DNA of 64,000 bases, from positions 186,001 to 250,000 of the forward strand of contig CBDEGK010000005.1 in assembly GCA_965237855.1 (NCBI GenBank), read 5' to 3'. The notes beneath the pieces were generated by a model. The model saw nothing but the letters and a program-made list of their open reading frames with translations. It made no database searches and was not told the origin of the DNA. Each line of letters begins with the position of its first letter. The stretch's first letter is position 1. The position numbers and the translations under genes are program-made. This stretch comes from CBDEGK01 sp965237855 (lineage in GTDB: Bacteria; Pseudomonadota; Gammaproteobacteria; Pseudomonadales; Halieaceae). This document shows positions 1-7,069 of this stretch, piece after piece.

Positions 1-2
1 TG

Positions 3-650
3 CCGCGCCAGCGGGCCAGCCGACTGCGGCAGGTTGAATTTCTACCCTTGTCCGGTGATCGAGTCTTGGTCACCCTGGTGACCAATGAACGGGAGGTGCA
101 GAATCGCATCATCCATACCTCGCGGCCCTACAACGAGGATGAACTGCGCCAGGCAGCGAGCCTGTTGAATCAGCGTTTTTCAGGTCGACCTCTGGATGAG
201 GCCAAAGCGCGTATCCTGACCGAAATGAAAGCAGATCGGGCCAGCATCGACAAGTATATGCAGGCCACCCTCGACCTGGCCAGCCAGGCATTCGAGGAAG
301 ATACGCCAGAGCAGAATTATATGGTGGCTGGAGAAACCCAGCTGCTGGACAGCGCCACACCGGAGGAATTGGACAAACTCCAGGGTTTATTCCAGGAATT
401 TCAGCGCAAAAAGGACTTGCTGCACCTGCTGGAGCGCTGCACCCGGGCTCAGGGGGTTCAGATTTTTATCGGTGAGGAAGCGGGTTACGAAGTGCTGGGC
501 GGCTACAGTGTGGTTACAGCCCCCTACAGCGATGGTGTTCAGCCCATCGGCGTACTCGCGGTGATTGGTCCCCAGCGCATGGCCTATCACAAGGTGATCC
601 CCATTGTGGATATCACCGCCCGTATGCTCTCGGCAGCACTCGCCAAGTAG
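3..650 (+). CDS. hrcA: Heat-inducible transcription repressor HrcA, C-terminal part (cut by window edge)
   Basis: The reading frame is open to the left edge, so only the last 215 or so residues are present; the first visible start-like codon (TTG at 48) is internal. HrcA represses chaperone genes by binding CIRCE inverted repeats, with GroEL modulating its activity. The C-terminal segment ending GVLAVIGPQRMAYHKVIPIVD followed by TARMLS is typical of the family, as is the earlier LRQVEFLPLS stretch. The gene directly precedes grpE, the classical hrcA-grpE-dnaK-dnaJ order. The N-terminal winged-helix DNA-binding domain lies outside the window, so its integrity cannot be judged. The family call is firm. 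Confidence 0.93.
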   Translation, partial: PRQRASRLRQVEFLPLSGDRVLVTLVTNEREVQNRIIHTSRPYNEDELRQAASLLNQRFSGRPLDEAKARILTEMKADRASIDKYMQATLDLASQAFEEDTPEQNYMVAGETQLLDSATPEELDKLQGLFQEFQRKKDLLHLLERCTRAQGVQIFIGEEAGYEVLGGYSVVTAPYSDGVQPIGVLAVIGPQRMAYHKVIPIVDITARMLSAALAK

Positions 651-656
651 AAACCG

Positions 657-688
657 GGGAGCAATAGGGTCAGACTCCTTTTGCTCCC
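657..688 (+). other. Imperfect hairpin after hrcA, possible terminator or REP-like element
   Basis: GGGAGCAA at 657-664 pairs perfectly with TTGCTCCC at 681-688, and the inner AGG/CCT bases extend the stem after one mismatch. It begins 7 bases after the hrcA stop, and its last base is the first base of the sigma-32 -35 element. No T-run follows, so a simple rho-independent terminator is not obvious. The embedded GGGTCAGACTCC resembles repeat-like intergenic sequences of other gammaproteobacteria, but this rests on memory and is weak. Confidence 0.45.
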
Positions 689-716
689 TTGAAATAGCTT
701 CATCTCGCCCCTATAT
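688..716 (+). promoter_or_regulatory. Sigma-32 (RpoH) heat-shock promoter for grpE
   Basis: CTTGAAA at 688-694 and CCCCTATAT at 708-716 are separated by 13 bases. This is very close to the enterobacterial sigma-32 consensus CTTGAAA-N(11-16)-CCCCATNT. It lies about 70 bases upstream of the GTG start of grpE. No CIRCE repeat (TTAGCACTC-N9-GAGTGCTAA) is visible in this gap, so heat control of grpE here appears to come from sigma-32. Confidence 0.85.
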
Positions 717-786
717 CCTTAACACGCCAAAATAATGGGGCTTATCCCCTGTTTTGTACAAAAATTGATCAGTTTGGAGTAGATAC

Positions 787-1398
787 GTGGCTGAAGAAGG
801 TCAAAAGCCGGAACAAGAGAACCCGAAAGAAGAGGTTTCCGCGGAAATACCGGAACAACCGGTGGTGGAACCCGCGGATGAGAGCGCGGACAACGACGCG
901 GTGGAGGGTCGGTCCGAGGCGGTAGATGCCGAGGCGGAGGTGACCCTGGAATCTTTACAGGAGGAGCTGGAAGCCGCGAAAGACACGGCCTTGCGGGCAC
1001 AAGCGGAAGCCCAGAATGCGCGTCGTCGATCTGAGGCAGACGTTGAAAAGGCACGCAAGTTTGCTTTGGAGCGCTTCGCCGGCGAGATGCTGTCGGTGGT
1101 GGATAACCTGGAGCGGGCGCTGGAAGCTACTGAAGGCGACGCCGAAGATGCGAAAGCCATGGCCGAGGGGGTGGATTTGACCCTGAAAGCCCTGTTGGAT
1201 GTGTTTGAGCGCTTCAATATCGAGCAAGTTGATCCACGGGGAGAACCGTTTGATCCAAACCTGCATCAGGCCATGACCATGGTGCCAAACCCCGATATGG
1301 AACCCAATACTGTCATGGATGTGATGCAGAAGGGCTACACACTTAGTGGACGGTTGATTCGCCCGGCCATGGTGGTAGTGAGCAAGGCACCGGAATAG
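787..1398 (+). CDS. grpE: Nucleotide exchange factor GrpE
   Basis: GrpE is the homodimeric cofactor that releases ADP from DnaK during the chaperone cycle. The 203-residue protein has the usual acidic, disordered N-terminus (residues 1-60), a long charged coiled-coil helix (about 60-110, rich in Ala/Glu/Arg), and the C-terminal beta-domain with the motif GVDLTLKALLDVFERF and GEPFDPNLHQAM. The GTG start at 787 has GGAG at 776-779 upstream. It sits between hrcA and dnaK and is preceded by a sigma-32 promoter. Length and order are normal for the family. Confidence 0.96.
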   Translation: MAEEGQKPEQENPKEEVSAEIPEQPVVEPADESADNDAVEGRSEAVDAEAEVTLESLQEELEAAKDTALRAQAEAQNARRRSEADVEKARKFALERFAGEMLSVVDNLERALEATEGDAEDAKAMAEGVDLTLKALLDVFERFNIEQVDPRGEPFDPNLHQAMTMVPNPDMEPNTVMDVMQKGYTLSGRLIRPAMVVVSKAPE

Positions 1399-1409
1399 GG
1401 TGATTAAAC

Positions 1410-1445
1410 GGGTGCCTGGGCCTTGAAAGCAGCGCTTTGGCACCC
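1410..1445 (+). other. Structured leader between grpE and dnaK (nested hairpin)
   Basis: GGGTGCC (1410-1416) pairs perfectly with GGCACCC (1439-1445). Inside it AAAGC (1426-1430) pairs with GCTTT (1434-1438). The 3' side is continuous while the 5' side has a 9-base bulge. It overlaps the second sigma-32 promoter. On the grpE-dnaK read-through transcript it could slow or process the message; on the shorter dnaK transcript it would be absent. There is no T-run, so strong termination is unlikely. Confidence 0.45.
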
Positions 1446-1449
1446 ATAT
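1422..1449 (+). promoter_or_regulatory. Second sigma-32 promoter, for dnaK
   Basis: CTTGAAA at 1422-1428 is followed after 13 bases by ACCCATAT at 1442-1449, a 7 of 8 match to the CCCCATNT -10 element. The spacing is identical to that of the grpE promoter. It lies 63 bases upstream of the dnaK ATG, so dnaK probably has its own heat-shock start in addition to read-through from grpE. Confidence 0.8.
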
Positions 1450-1511
1450 AGACAAAGACTTGAATATATACAGCTGGCTGATGGCGGCTGACAGATTGTG
1501 GAGAAGCAGTG

Positions 1512-3452
1512 ATGGGTAAAATTATTGGAATAGACCTGGGTACGACCAATTCCTGTGTGGCCGTGCTGGATGGCGATAGCACCAAGGTGATTGAGAATGC
1601 CGAGGGTGATCGCACAACCCCGTCCATCATCGGCTACACCGATGACGATGAAGTGCTGGTGGGCCAGTCGGCCAAGCGTCAGGCGGTGACCAATCCGACC
1701 AACACCGTGTTTGCGGTCAAGCGTCTGATTGGCCGTAAGTTTAAGGACGATGTGGTACAAAAAGACATCAGCATGGTCCCCTACACCATTGTTGAAGCCG
1801 ACAATGGCGACGCCTGGGTAGAAGCTAAAGGCGAGAAGATGGCGCCGCCGCAGGTGTCAGCACAGATTTTGATGAAGATGAAGAAAACGGCCGAGGAATT
1901 CCTCGGTGAGCCAGTAACCGAGGCGGTAGTCACGGTACCGGCTTACTTCAATGATTCCCAGCGCCAGGCCACCAAGGACGCGGGCAAGATCGCCGGTCTG
2001 GACGTCAAGCGTATTATCAATGAACCCACAGCGGCCGCACTGGCCTACGGTATGGACAAAGGTAGAGGCGATCACACCATCGCGGTCTACGACCTGGGAG
2101 GCGGTACCTTTGATATTTCCGTCATAGAGATTGTAGAAGTTGACGGCGAGCACCAGTTTGAAGTGCTCTCCACCAACGGTGACACCTTTCTCGGTGGTGA
2201 AGACTTCGATCTGCGTTTAATCGAATATCTCGCCGCGGAATTCAAGAAAGAAAGCGGTATTGATCTGCATAACGATCCGCTGGCCTTGCAACGCCTGAAA
2301 GAGGCTGCTGAAAAAGCCAAGATCGAGCTGTCTACTACCCAGCAATCGGAAGTAAACCTGCCATATATCACGGCCGATGCTAGCGGTCCCAAGCACCTGG
2401 TGGTGAAATTGTCTCGCGCCAAACTGGAATCGCTGGTGGAAGATCTGGTGGCGCGTTCACTGGAGCCGATGAAAATCGCGCTCAAAGATGCAGACCTGAG
2501 CCCCAGTGAGATTGACGATATTATTTTGGTTGGCGGCCAGACCCGTATGCCAATGGTACAGAGCAAGGTGGCCGAGTTTTTCGGCAAAGAGCCGCGTAAG
2601 GATGTTAACCCCGACGAAGCGGTTGCCATGGGCGCTGCCCTGCAGGGTGCGGTGTTGAGCGGTGAAGTCACCGACGTTTTGCTGTTGGACGTAACGCCGT
2701 TGACCCTGGGTATTGAAACCATGGGTGGGATTGCCACGCCGCTGATCGATAAGAACACGACGATTCCAACCAAGAAGTCGCAGATCTTTTCAACTGCCGA
2801 AGATAATCAGTCGGCGGTCACCATTCACGTGGTGCAGGGTGAGCGCAAACAGGCCCAGTCCAATAAGTCCCTGGGGCGTTTCGACCTGGCTGACATTCCG
2901 CCCTCTCCGCGCGGACTGCCGCAGATCGAAGTCACTTTTGACCTCGACGCCAATGGTATTCTGCATGTTGCGGCTCAGGACAAGGCGACCGGCAAAGAAC
3001 AGTCGATTCGCATTACCGCATCCAGCGGTTTAAGCGATGATGAGATTGAACAGATGATGGCCGATGCTGAAGCAAATGCCGAAGCAGATGCCAAGTTTGA
3101 AGAGCTGGTGACGGCACGCAATACCTGTGAGGGCTTGATGCACGCTACCAAGAAGACCCTGGAAGAGGCGGGCGATAAGGCCAGTGAGGAAGAGAAAACA
3201 GCCATTGAAACGGCGGTTGCTGACGCGGAAGAGGCACTAAAAAGCGATGACAAAGATGCCATTGATGCGGCAACTACCAAGCTGACGGAAGCTTCCAGCA
3301 GCCTGGCGCAGAAGTTGTATGCCGAACAGGCGGCACAAGCGGAAGCAGCCGGCGCCGGCGCAGAGGGTGCCCAGGCCGCAGCTGAATCTGCCGAGGACGC
3401 GGTCGACGCTGAATTCGAAGAGGTAACAGACGACGATAAGAAGGCTTCCTAA
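1512..3452 (+). CDS. dnaK: Molecular chaperone DnaK (Hsp70)
   Basis: ATP-dependent Hsp70 chaperone that works with DnaJ and GrpE in protein folding and heat-shock control. The protein starts MGKIIGIDLGTTNSCVAVLD; a GTG three bases upstream is in frame, but the ATG at 1512 gives the family-standard N-terminus. The ATPase domain carries the phosphate-binding DLGGGTFDISV and the ILVGGQTRMP signature. The substrate-binding domain follows the DVTPLTLGIET linker region, and the lid ends in an Ala/Glu-rich tail finishing EFEEVTDDDKK. About 646 residues, normal length. Confidence 0.98.
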   Translation: MGKIIGIDLGTTNSCVAVLDGDSTKVIENAEGDRTTPSIIGYTDDDEVLVGQSAKRQAVTNPTNTVFAVKRLIGRKFKDDVVQKDISMVPYTIVEADNGDAWVEAKGEKMAPPQVSAQILMKMKKTAEEFLGEPVTEAVVTVPAYFNDSQRQATKDAGKIAGLDVKRIINEPTAAALAYGMDKGRGDHTIAVYDLGGGTFDISVIEIVEVDGEHQFEVLSTNGDTFLGGEDFDLRLIEYLAAEFKKESGIDLHNDPLALQRLKEAAEKAKIELSTTQQSEVNLPYITADASGPKHLVVKLSRAKLESLVEDLVARSLEPMKIALKDADLSPSEIDDIILVGGQTRMPMVQSKVAEFFGKEPRKDVNPDEAVAMGAALQGAVLSGEVTDVLLLDVTPLTLGIETMGGIATPLIDKNTTIPTKKSQIFSTAEDNQSAVTIHVVQGERKQAQSNKSLGRFDLADIPPSPRGLPQIEVTFDLDANGILHVAAQDKATGKEQSIRITASSGLSDDEIEQMMADAEANAEADAKFEELVTARNTCEGLMHATKKTLEEAGDKASEEEKTAIETAVADAEEALKSDDKDAIDAATTKLTEASSSLAQKLYAEQAAQAEAAGAGAEGAQAAAESAEDAVDAEFEEVTDDDKKAS

Positions 3453-3466
3453 GAGGCTTTCAATCT

Positions 3467-3491
3467 GGAAAGAGTCGGCTAGACTCTTTCC
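3467..3491 (+). terminator. Perfect 10-bp hairpin after dnaK
   Basis: GGAAAGAGTC (3467-3476) pairs with GACTCTTTCC (3482-3491) around a 5-base loop, 15 bases after the dnaK stop. It lacks a T-run, so it is more likely an attenuating or mRNA-stabilising hairpin between dnaK and dnaJ than a full terminator. Confidence 0.55.
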
Positions 3492-3502
3492 ACTCATTTA
3501 CT

Positions 3503-3534
3503 CGCGGGCCCAGTGTGCCCGCGTTGCTGTTTTA
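3503..3534 (+). terminator. GC-rich hairpin followed by T-rich tract before dnaJ
   Basis: CGCGGGC (3503-3509) pairs perfectly with GCCCGCG (3517-3523), followed by TTGCTGTTTT. This is the more terminator-like of two successive hairpins in the dnaK-dnaJ gap. Partial termination here would lower DnaJ relative to DnaK, as reported for several dnaKJ operons. Confidence 0.5.
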
Positions 3535-3551
3535 AGAGAACACTGGGAATC

Positions 3552-4679
3552 ATGTCAAAACGCGATTACTACGAGGTCCTGGGAGTCAGCAAAGGTGCTG
3601 ATGGAAAGGAGATCAAAAAGGCCTACCGCCGGGTGGCGATGAAATTTCACCCGGATCGTAATCCCGACGACGCTAATGCCGAAGACAAATTCAAAGAGGC
3701 CAGTGAAGCCTATGAGATTTTGTCAGATGGAGAGAAGCGGGCGGCCTACGATCAGTTTGGCCATGCTGGTGTCAATCCGCAGATGGGTGGCGCCGGATTC
3801 TCCGGCAATTTCAGCGACATTTTTGGTGATGTCTTTGGCGATATCTTTGGCGGCGGTGGCGGCCGCGGTGGTCGTGGTGGACCTCAGCGTGGCTCCGACT
3901 TGCGCTACACCCTGGAGATCAGTCTAGAGCATGCTGTGCGCGGCACCACGGTTAAGATACGTGTTCCCACGCTGAGAACCTGTGAGCCCTGTGACGGCAG
4001 TGGCGCCAAGCCGGGCAGTTCGCCCGCTACTTGTGGCACTTGTGGCGGGGTTGGGCAGGTGCGGATGCAGCAGGGTTTTTTCCAGGTACAGCAAACCTGC
4101 CCTAACTGCCGTGGCAAGGGACGGGTGATTTCAGATCCTTGTACCTCTTGTCGCGGCCAGGGTCGCGTTGAAGAAACCAAGACCTTGTCTGTAAAAGTAC
4201 CACCGGGTGTGGATACCGGGGATCGTATTCGCCTTAGCGGCGAAGGCGAGGCAGGACCTGACGGTGGCCCATCTGGCGACCTGTTTGTGCAGATGTCCGT
4301 CAAGAGCCACAATATTTTTGAGCGCGATGGCAAACACCTGTATTGCGAGGTGCCAATCACGATCACCCATGCCGCACTAGGCGGCGAACTGGAAGTGCCG
4401 ACCCTGGATGGGCGTGTGAAATTGAAGATTCCCGGCGGCACTCAAACAGGTAAACTGTTTCGCCTACGCGGCAAGGGTGTCAAGCCCGTGCGAGGTGGCT
4501 CTGTGGGCGACCTGATGTGCCGGATAGAAGTGGAGACGCCGGTTAACCTGACCAGGCGCCAGCAGGAATTGCTGGAAGAGTTGAAAGAGACAATGGATGA
4601 GGCCGGGGAGAAGAATTCTCCACGTCAGTCCTCTTGGTTCGAAGGCGTAAAAAGTTTTTTTGATGACATGAAGCTATGA
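3552..4679 (+). CDS. dnaJ: Chaperone protein DnaJ (Hsp40)
   Basis: Co-chaperone that delivers unfolded clients to DnaK and stimulates its ATPase. The start at 3552 gives MSKRDYYEVLGV, the family N-terminus; an in-frame extension to 3513 is not family-like. The J-domain carries HPD at residues 33-35, followed by a Gly/Phe-rich linker (GGGGGRGGRGG region), then four CxxCxG zinc motifs (CEPCDGSG, CGTCGGVG, CPNCRGKG, CTSCRGQG) and the C-terminal substrate-binding domain. It has 375 residues. Its stop overlaps the dapB start in an ATGA, indicating translational coupling. Confidence 0.97.
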   Translation: MSKRDYYEVLGVSKGADGKEIKKAYRRVAMKFHPDRNPDDANAEDKFKEASEAYEILSDGEKRAAYDQFGHAGVNPQMGGAGFSGNFSDIFGDVFGDIFGGGGGRGGRGGPQRGSDLRYTLEISLEHAVRGTTVKIRVPTLRTCEPCDGSGAKPGSSPATCGTCGGVGQVRMQQGFFQVQQTCPNCRGKGRVISDPCTSCRGQGRVEETKTLSVKVPPGVDTGDRIRLSGEGEAGPDGGPSGDLFVQMSVKSHNIFERDGKHLYCEVPITITHAALGGELEVPTLDGRVKLKIPGGTQTGKLFRLRGKGVKPVRGGSVGDLMCRIEVETPVNLTRRQQELLEELKETMDEAGEKNSPRQSSWFEGVKSFFDDMKL

Positions 4680-5485
4680 GTATTCGAGTAGGCATCACCG
4701 GTGCGGCTGGTCGTATGGGGCGCACCCTGATAGAAGCGGTCAGCAATTCCGATGGCATGGAGCTGGCAGCTGCCATTGAGCAGCCCACTAGTTCGCTGGT
4801 GGGTGCTGATGCGGGCGAATTGGTCGGGCTTGGTAAAAGTGGAGTCATGATAGTCGGCGATATTGCTGATGTGGTAGACGATTTTGATCTGTTGATTGAT
4901 TTCACCGTGCCAGTGGCTACGCTGGGCAACGTTGCCGCCTGCGCAGAAGCGGGCCGATTGATGGTGATTGGTACCACCGGATTTACCTCGGAGCAACAGG
5001 CGGAGATTGATGCAGCGGCGGGGAAAATAGCTATTTGTAAGGCCTCCAACTTCAGCACCGGCGTCAATGTCTGCTTTGAATTACTCGACATGGCGGCCCG
5101 GGTGTTGGGTGATGATTCTGACATCGAAATTTACGAGACACATCATCGCCACAAGATTGACGCTCCTTCCGGGACAGCCTTGAGTATGGGTGAAGTGATT
5201 GCCGATGCCCTGGGTCGAGATTTATCCAAGGTCGCTGTCTATGGTCGCGAGGGCCAGACTGGCGCTCGCAACAGAGACACCATTGGATTTGCTACCGCAC
5301 GTGGTGGCGACGTGGTCGGCGACCACACGGTAACCTTTCACGCCGAAGGCGAGCGTGTGGAAATCACTCACAAGGCCTCATCCTGTATGAGTTTTGCGCG
5401 CGGTGCACTGCGTGCCGCCAGCTGGCTGTCGGCGCAGCCTGCGGGTTTGTACGATATGCGCGATGTACTGGGTTTCAACCGATAA
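4676..5485 (+). CDS. dapB: 4-hydroxy-tetrahydrodipicolinate reductase DapB
   Basis: NAD(P)H-dependent reductase of the diaminopimelate/lysine pathway, needed for peptidoglycan. The N-terminal Rossmann motif is GITGAAGRMGRTL, and the catalytic segment YETHHRHKIDAPSGTAL has the conserved His-His-Arg-His-Lys and substrate-binding residues. Length is 269, normal. It overlaps dnaJ by four bases and is followed 12 bases later by the cnoX-like gene, so it is probably co-transcribed with the chaperone genes. In many gammaproteobacteria carAB follows dapB; here it does not. Confidence 0.97.
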   Translation: MSIRVGITGAAGRMGRTLIEAVSNSDGMELAAAIEQPTSSLVGADAGELVGLGKSGVMIVGDIADVVDDFDLLIDFTVPVATLGNVAACAEAGRLMVIGTTGFTSEQQAEIDAAAGKIAICKASNFSTGVNVCFELLDMAARVLGDDSDIEIYETHHRHKIDAPSGTALSMGEVIADALGRDLSKVAVYGREGQTGARNRDTIGFATARGGDVVGDHTVTFHAEGERVEITHKASSCMSFARGALRAASWLSAQPAGLYDMRDVLGFNR

Positions 5486-5497
5486 GGACCAAATAGC

Positions 5498-6352
5498 ATG
5501 AGTGAGCACATCGTCACCATCGATGAGACGAATGCCCAGCAATACCTGGTCGAAGAATCCATGCACCGGCCAGTGGTGGTGGATTTTTGGGCCGACTGGT
5601 GTGAGCCCTGTAAAACCCTGATGCCCCTGCTGGACAAACTGGCCGAGGAGTATCAGGGACAGTTCCTGTTGGCGAAGGTGAATGCCGATGAACAGCAGGG
5701 TATTGCACAGCAGTTAGGTGTGCGTAGTCTGCCCACGGTGATGGTTATCAAGGAGGGGCAGCCGGTCGATGGCTTTGTCGGTGCCCAGCCAGAAAGCCAG
5801 ATTCGTGAAATACTCGACAAATACCTGCCCAAGCCCTGGGATGGCCTGTTGCAACAGGCCCAGGCACTGATGGCCGAGGGTGATGCCGACACCGCGTTGC
5901 CGTTGCTGCGTCAGGCTTACGATGATTCCAGCCACCAGCACGATATCACCCTGGCCTTTGCCCAGGTGCTGATTGAACTCAACCGTCTGGATGAGGCCGA
6001 AAAAGTATTGTCCGAGGTGCGTATGGCAGACCAGGACACCGGCTGGGAACAGCTTAAGGCGCAGCTGGATTTGAAACGTGACGCCGCCAAATCGCCGGAA
6101 ATAGAGGCACTGGAGCAACAGATTGCAGCCGATCCGGAAAATTTTGACTTGCGGCACCAATTAGCGGTGCAGTACAACAATGCGGCTATGTACAAAGAAG
6201 CCCTGGAAACCCTGATTGCCATCCTTCAGGTTGACAAGGACTACGCCGACGGCGGCTGCCGAAAAACCCTGCTGGACATCATAGCCACGCTGGGCAAGGG
6301 TGATCCGCTGGCGGCGGAGTATCAGCGCAAATTGTTTGGCCTGATGTACTAG
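5498..6352 (+). CDS. cnoX: Thioredoxin-TPR co-chaperone, CnoX/YbbN family
   Basis: An N-terminal thioredoxin domain (residues 1-110) with the active-site motif WCEPC (Cys35 and Cys38) is followed by TPR-like helices (about 115-284). This is the architecture of CnoX (YbbN), a holdase that protects clients from oxidative damage and passes them to DnaK or GroEL. Escherichia coli CnoX lacks a redox CxxC, whereas this one keeps both cysteines, like the alphaproteobacterial type, so reductase activity is plausible. Its position downstream of dnaK, dnaJ and dapB agrees with a chaperone role. Exact function is inferred from architecture. Confidence 0.85.
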   Translation: MSEHIVTIDETNAQQYLVEESMHRPVVVDFWADWCEPCKTLMPLLDKLAEEYQGQFLLAKVNADEQQGIAQQLGVRSLPTVMVIKEGQPVDGFVGAQPESQIREILDKYLPKPWDGLLQQAQALMAEGDADTALPLLRQAYDDSSHQHDITLAFAQVLIELNRLDEAEKVLSEVRMADQDTGWEQLKAQLDLKRDAAKSPEIEALEQQIAADPENFDLRHQLAVQYNNAAMYKEALETLIAILQVDKDYADGGCRKTLLDIIATLGKGDPLAAEYQRKLFGLMY

Positions 6353-6386
6353 GCTGCAACCCGCGCAGTTAACATCCCGCCGATAG

Positions 6387-6875
6387 CTATGAGCTAGCCA
6401 GGTCTTTCAGGGCCTGCCCGGTCAGCCGATAACCAATCCATTCATTTTGTGGCTCGGCGCCCAGGGAATCGTAGAATTCGATGGAAGGTTTGTTCCAGTC
6501 CAGCACGTTCCACTCAAAGCGACCGCAGTCGTTTGCCACCGCGATTTTGGCCAGGTGTGCCAGCAGCGCCTTGCCGGCGCCAACTCCCCGGTGTTCTGGG
6601 GACACATAGAGATCTTCCAGGAACAGCCCGAGTTTACCCAGCCAGGTGGAATAGTTGAAAAAATAGACGGCGAAACCAAGCGGCTGGCCTTCGTTTTCGC
6701 AAATCAGGGCCTGTACCTGGGGGTGCTCTGAAAAAATGGTGTTGCGAAGGTGATCCTCTGTGGCAAGCACCTCCACGAGGGCATTCTCGTAGATGGCCAG
6801 TTCCTTCACAAAGTGCAGAATCAGCGGTACATCCGCCTCTACTGCGTCCCGAATTACCAGTTTTGACACCGCCAT
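6387..6875 (-). CDS. GNAT family N-acetyltransferase (diamine-acetyltransferase-like)
   Basis: A single GNAT domain with the acetyl-CoA binding signature EHRGVGAGKALLAHLAK and the later FEWNVLDWNKPSIEFYDSLGA, typical of the spermidine/spermine and thialysine acetyltransferase-like group. The substrate is unknown. The ATG at 6875 (MAVSKLV) is chosen, but GAGGAG abuts it directly; the GTG at 6869 has better spacing (6 bases) and may be the real start. A longer ORF to 6896 is also open. It is convergent with cnoX and divergent from the acyl-CoA dehydrogenase operon. Confidence 0.8.
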   Translation of the reverse strand: MAVSKLVIRDAVEADVPLILHFVKELAIYENALVEVLATEDHLRNTIFSEHPQVQALICENEGQPLGFAVYFFNYSTWLGKLGLFLEDLYVSPEHRGVGAGKALLAHLAKIAVANDCGRFEWNVLDWNKPSIEFYDSLGAEPQNEWIGYRLTGQALKDLASS

Positions 6876-6902
6876 CTCCTCAGCCGCTATTCTCACGCGA
6901 CC

Positions 6903-6939
6903 TACTTGAATGATAGATAAACATACTGTAAGTTCAAAT
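6903..6939. promoter_or_regulatory. Inverted half-sites in the GNAT / acyl-CoA dehydrogenase divergent promoter
   Basis: TACTTGAA (6903-6910) faces TTCAAAT (6933-6939) across 22 bases. The left arm repeats the half-site of the much better palindrome in front of the tandem tetR gene (16498-16531). This hints that the same regulator could control the acyl-CoA dehydrogenase operon. Spacing differs by six bases and the right arm has mismatches, so this is a weak candidate. Confidence 0.3.
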
Positions 6940-7069
6940 GCCTTTTTTCATTGCAGGCATAGAGGGTCAGAGGAGTATGGATAAGTAAAAGGCTACATCC
7001 ACACACCGCTTCGGCGGACCGCTCCGACCCCAGCCTACAATCAAACGTGGAATTGCTCAGGAGTACAAG

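Noticed and set aside
650..1512. CIRCE operator expected for HrcA
   Set aside because: No TTAGCACTC-N9-GAGTGCTAA-like repeat is present in the two intergenic regions.
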